DNA from: a bacterium
GTDB lineage: Bacteria; Patescibacteriota; Minisyncoccia; Phycocordibacterales; UBA10002
DNA length: 5,494 nucleotides
Assembly (NCBI GenBank): GCA_030648695.1
Contig: JAUSHG010000069.1
Span: 1 to 5,494 of the forward strand
Direction: 5' to 3'
Shown: piece by piece, positions 5,181 to 5,494 of the stretch
Position numbering within the stretch: the stretch's first letter is position 1
Layout of the letters: each line of letters opens with the position of its first letter
Notes under the pieces: generated by a model
Databases searched by the model: none
What the model was told of the DNA's origin: nothing
What the model saw: only the letters and a program-made list of their open reading frames with translations
Position numbers and translations under genes: made by a program

Positions 5181-5278
5181 CTTTTGTTGTAATCCACTTG
5201 AAGCAGCGAACGTATCGCGGCCAAAAGCAGACAGTTGTGATTTGTGACAGGAATTAAAGAAATCCTAAATCTGTTAAG

Positions 5279-5308
5279 ATATTACCATAATTATACTCCA
5301 TGCGTCAA
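5279..5308 (-). promoter_or_regulatory. Candidate promoter of the orphan gene
   Basis: On the minus strand TTGACG (5308-5303) is followed after 18 nt by TAATAT (5284-5279). A perfect TATAAT at 5295-5290 offers an alternative -10, but it has no good -35 at the right distance. Either leaves a leader of about 100-110 nt before the ATG at 5169. The rest of the intergenic region 5170-5361 shows no gene, no clear terminator for the incoming gene, and only a small TTGTGA direct repeat near 5235-5250. Confidence 0.4.
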
Positions 5309-5361
5309 GGCAGAAAAATCCATACTTTTATTCTTTACGTAATAAAAATGGGAACTACATG

Positions 5362-5494
5362 CTATTTAACCAAAAACACGTTATAACCACTTACCTGTTT
5401 GCTTCTGATATTTCCGGTGAGTCGGTCAAGTACGCGTCCGAAGAAAAGCGGAAACGCATATCTTCCAAGCGGGGAAATCCGAATCCAGGTTTCA
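5362..5494 (-). CDS. C-terminal fragment of an unidentified protein (possibly a methyltransferase)
   Basis: A minus-strand frame is open from the right edge for 43 codons to a TAG at 5362-5364. The peptide contains WIRISPLGRYAFPLFFGRVL and ends GYNVFLVK. Its position upstream of the orphan gene, its orientation and its protein-like composition favour a real gene end. The GYN-(hydrophobic)4-K ending reminds me of class I SAM-dependent methyltransferase C-termini, but the fragment is too short to assign. No terminator follows it. Confidence 0.5.
   Translation of the reverse strand, partial: ETWIRISPLGRYAFPLFFGRVLDRLTGNIRSKQVSGYNVFLVK

Overview
This 5.5-kb window is a tightly packed, entirely minus-strand piece of a bacterial genome. 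It is built around a cell-surface glycan gene cluster. Short genes, a compact glycosyltransferase set, intermediate base composition and a high density of small palindromic intergenic repeats suggest a small-genome uncultured bacterium of the Candidate Phyla Radiation (Patescibacteria/Parcubacteria type). This is an inference from style, not from a marker gene. UGA is used as a stop, so the standard bacterial code fits.

Reading in the direction of transcription (right to left), the layout is as follows. (1) The C-terminal end of an unidentified protein enters from the right edge (stop at 5362). (2) An intergenic stretch carries a candidate promoter. (3) A 177-residue soluble orphan gene (4636-5169) has a good Shine-Dalgarno and is closed by a hairpin/T-tract terminator. 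(4) A second candidate promoter overlaps that terminator and would drive a four-gene cluster: a family-4 type glycosyltransferase (3324-4517), a short NAD-dependent sugar-nucleotide epimerase/dehydratase-like SDR (2338-3126), a GtrB/DPM1-like family-2 polyprenyl-phosphate glycosyltransferase with two C-terminal membrane helices (1282-2214), and a GT-C fold membrane glycosyltransferase of the PMT/ArnT type that runs off the left edge (1-1263). A coherent reading is that the SDR makes or edits an NDP-sugar, the cytoplasmic GT4 adds sugars to a glycan, the GT2 loads a sugar onto polyprenyl phosphate, and the GT-C enzyme uses that lipid-linked sugar on the outer face of the membrane.

The striking part is what lies in and between these genes. 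Five separate palindromic or short-tandem repeat elements sit in about 4.1 kb, and all of them touch coding sequence. Two are inserted in frame inside proteins: a 96-bp chain of four hairpins in the GT4, and a 58-bp element in the GT-C protein encoding a CHPRENGDP...SRLRGND peptide. One is a MITE-like 157-bp element with 18-bp terminal inverted repeats and a 7-bp TATCTTA duplication. It sits exactly at the 3' end of the GT4 gene and supplies its present stop codon; removing it on paper restores a stop at the same codon boundary. A 127-bp element with 9-bp periodicity supplies the stop of the SDR and forms the leader of the GT2. A 7-bp-periodic tract supplies the ATG and first codons of the GT-C gene. 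These elements have redrawn most of the gene boundaries in the cluster.

No RNA genes, CRISPR arrays or transposase genes were seen, and no gene on the plus strand is credible.
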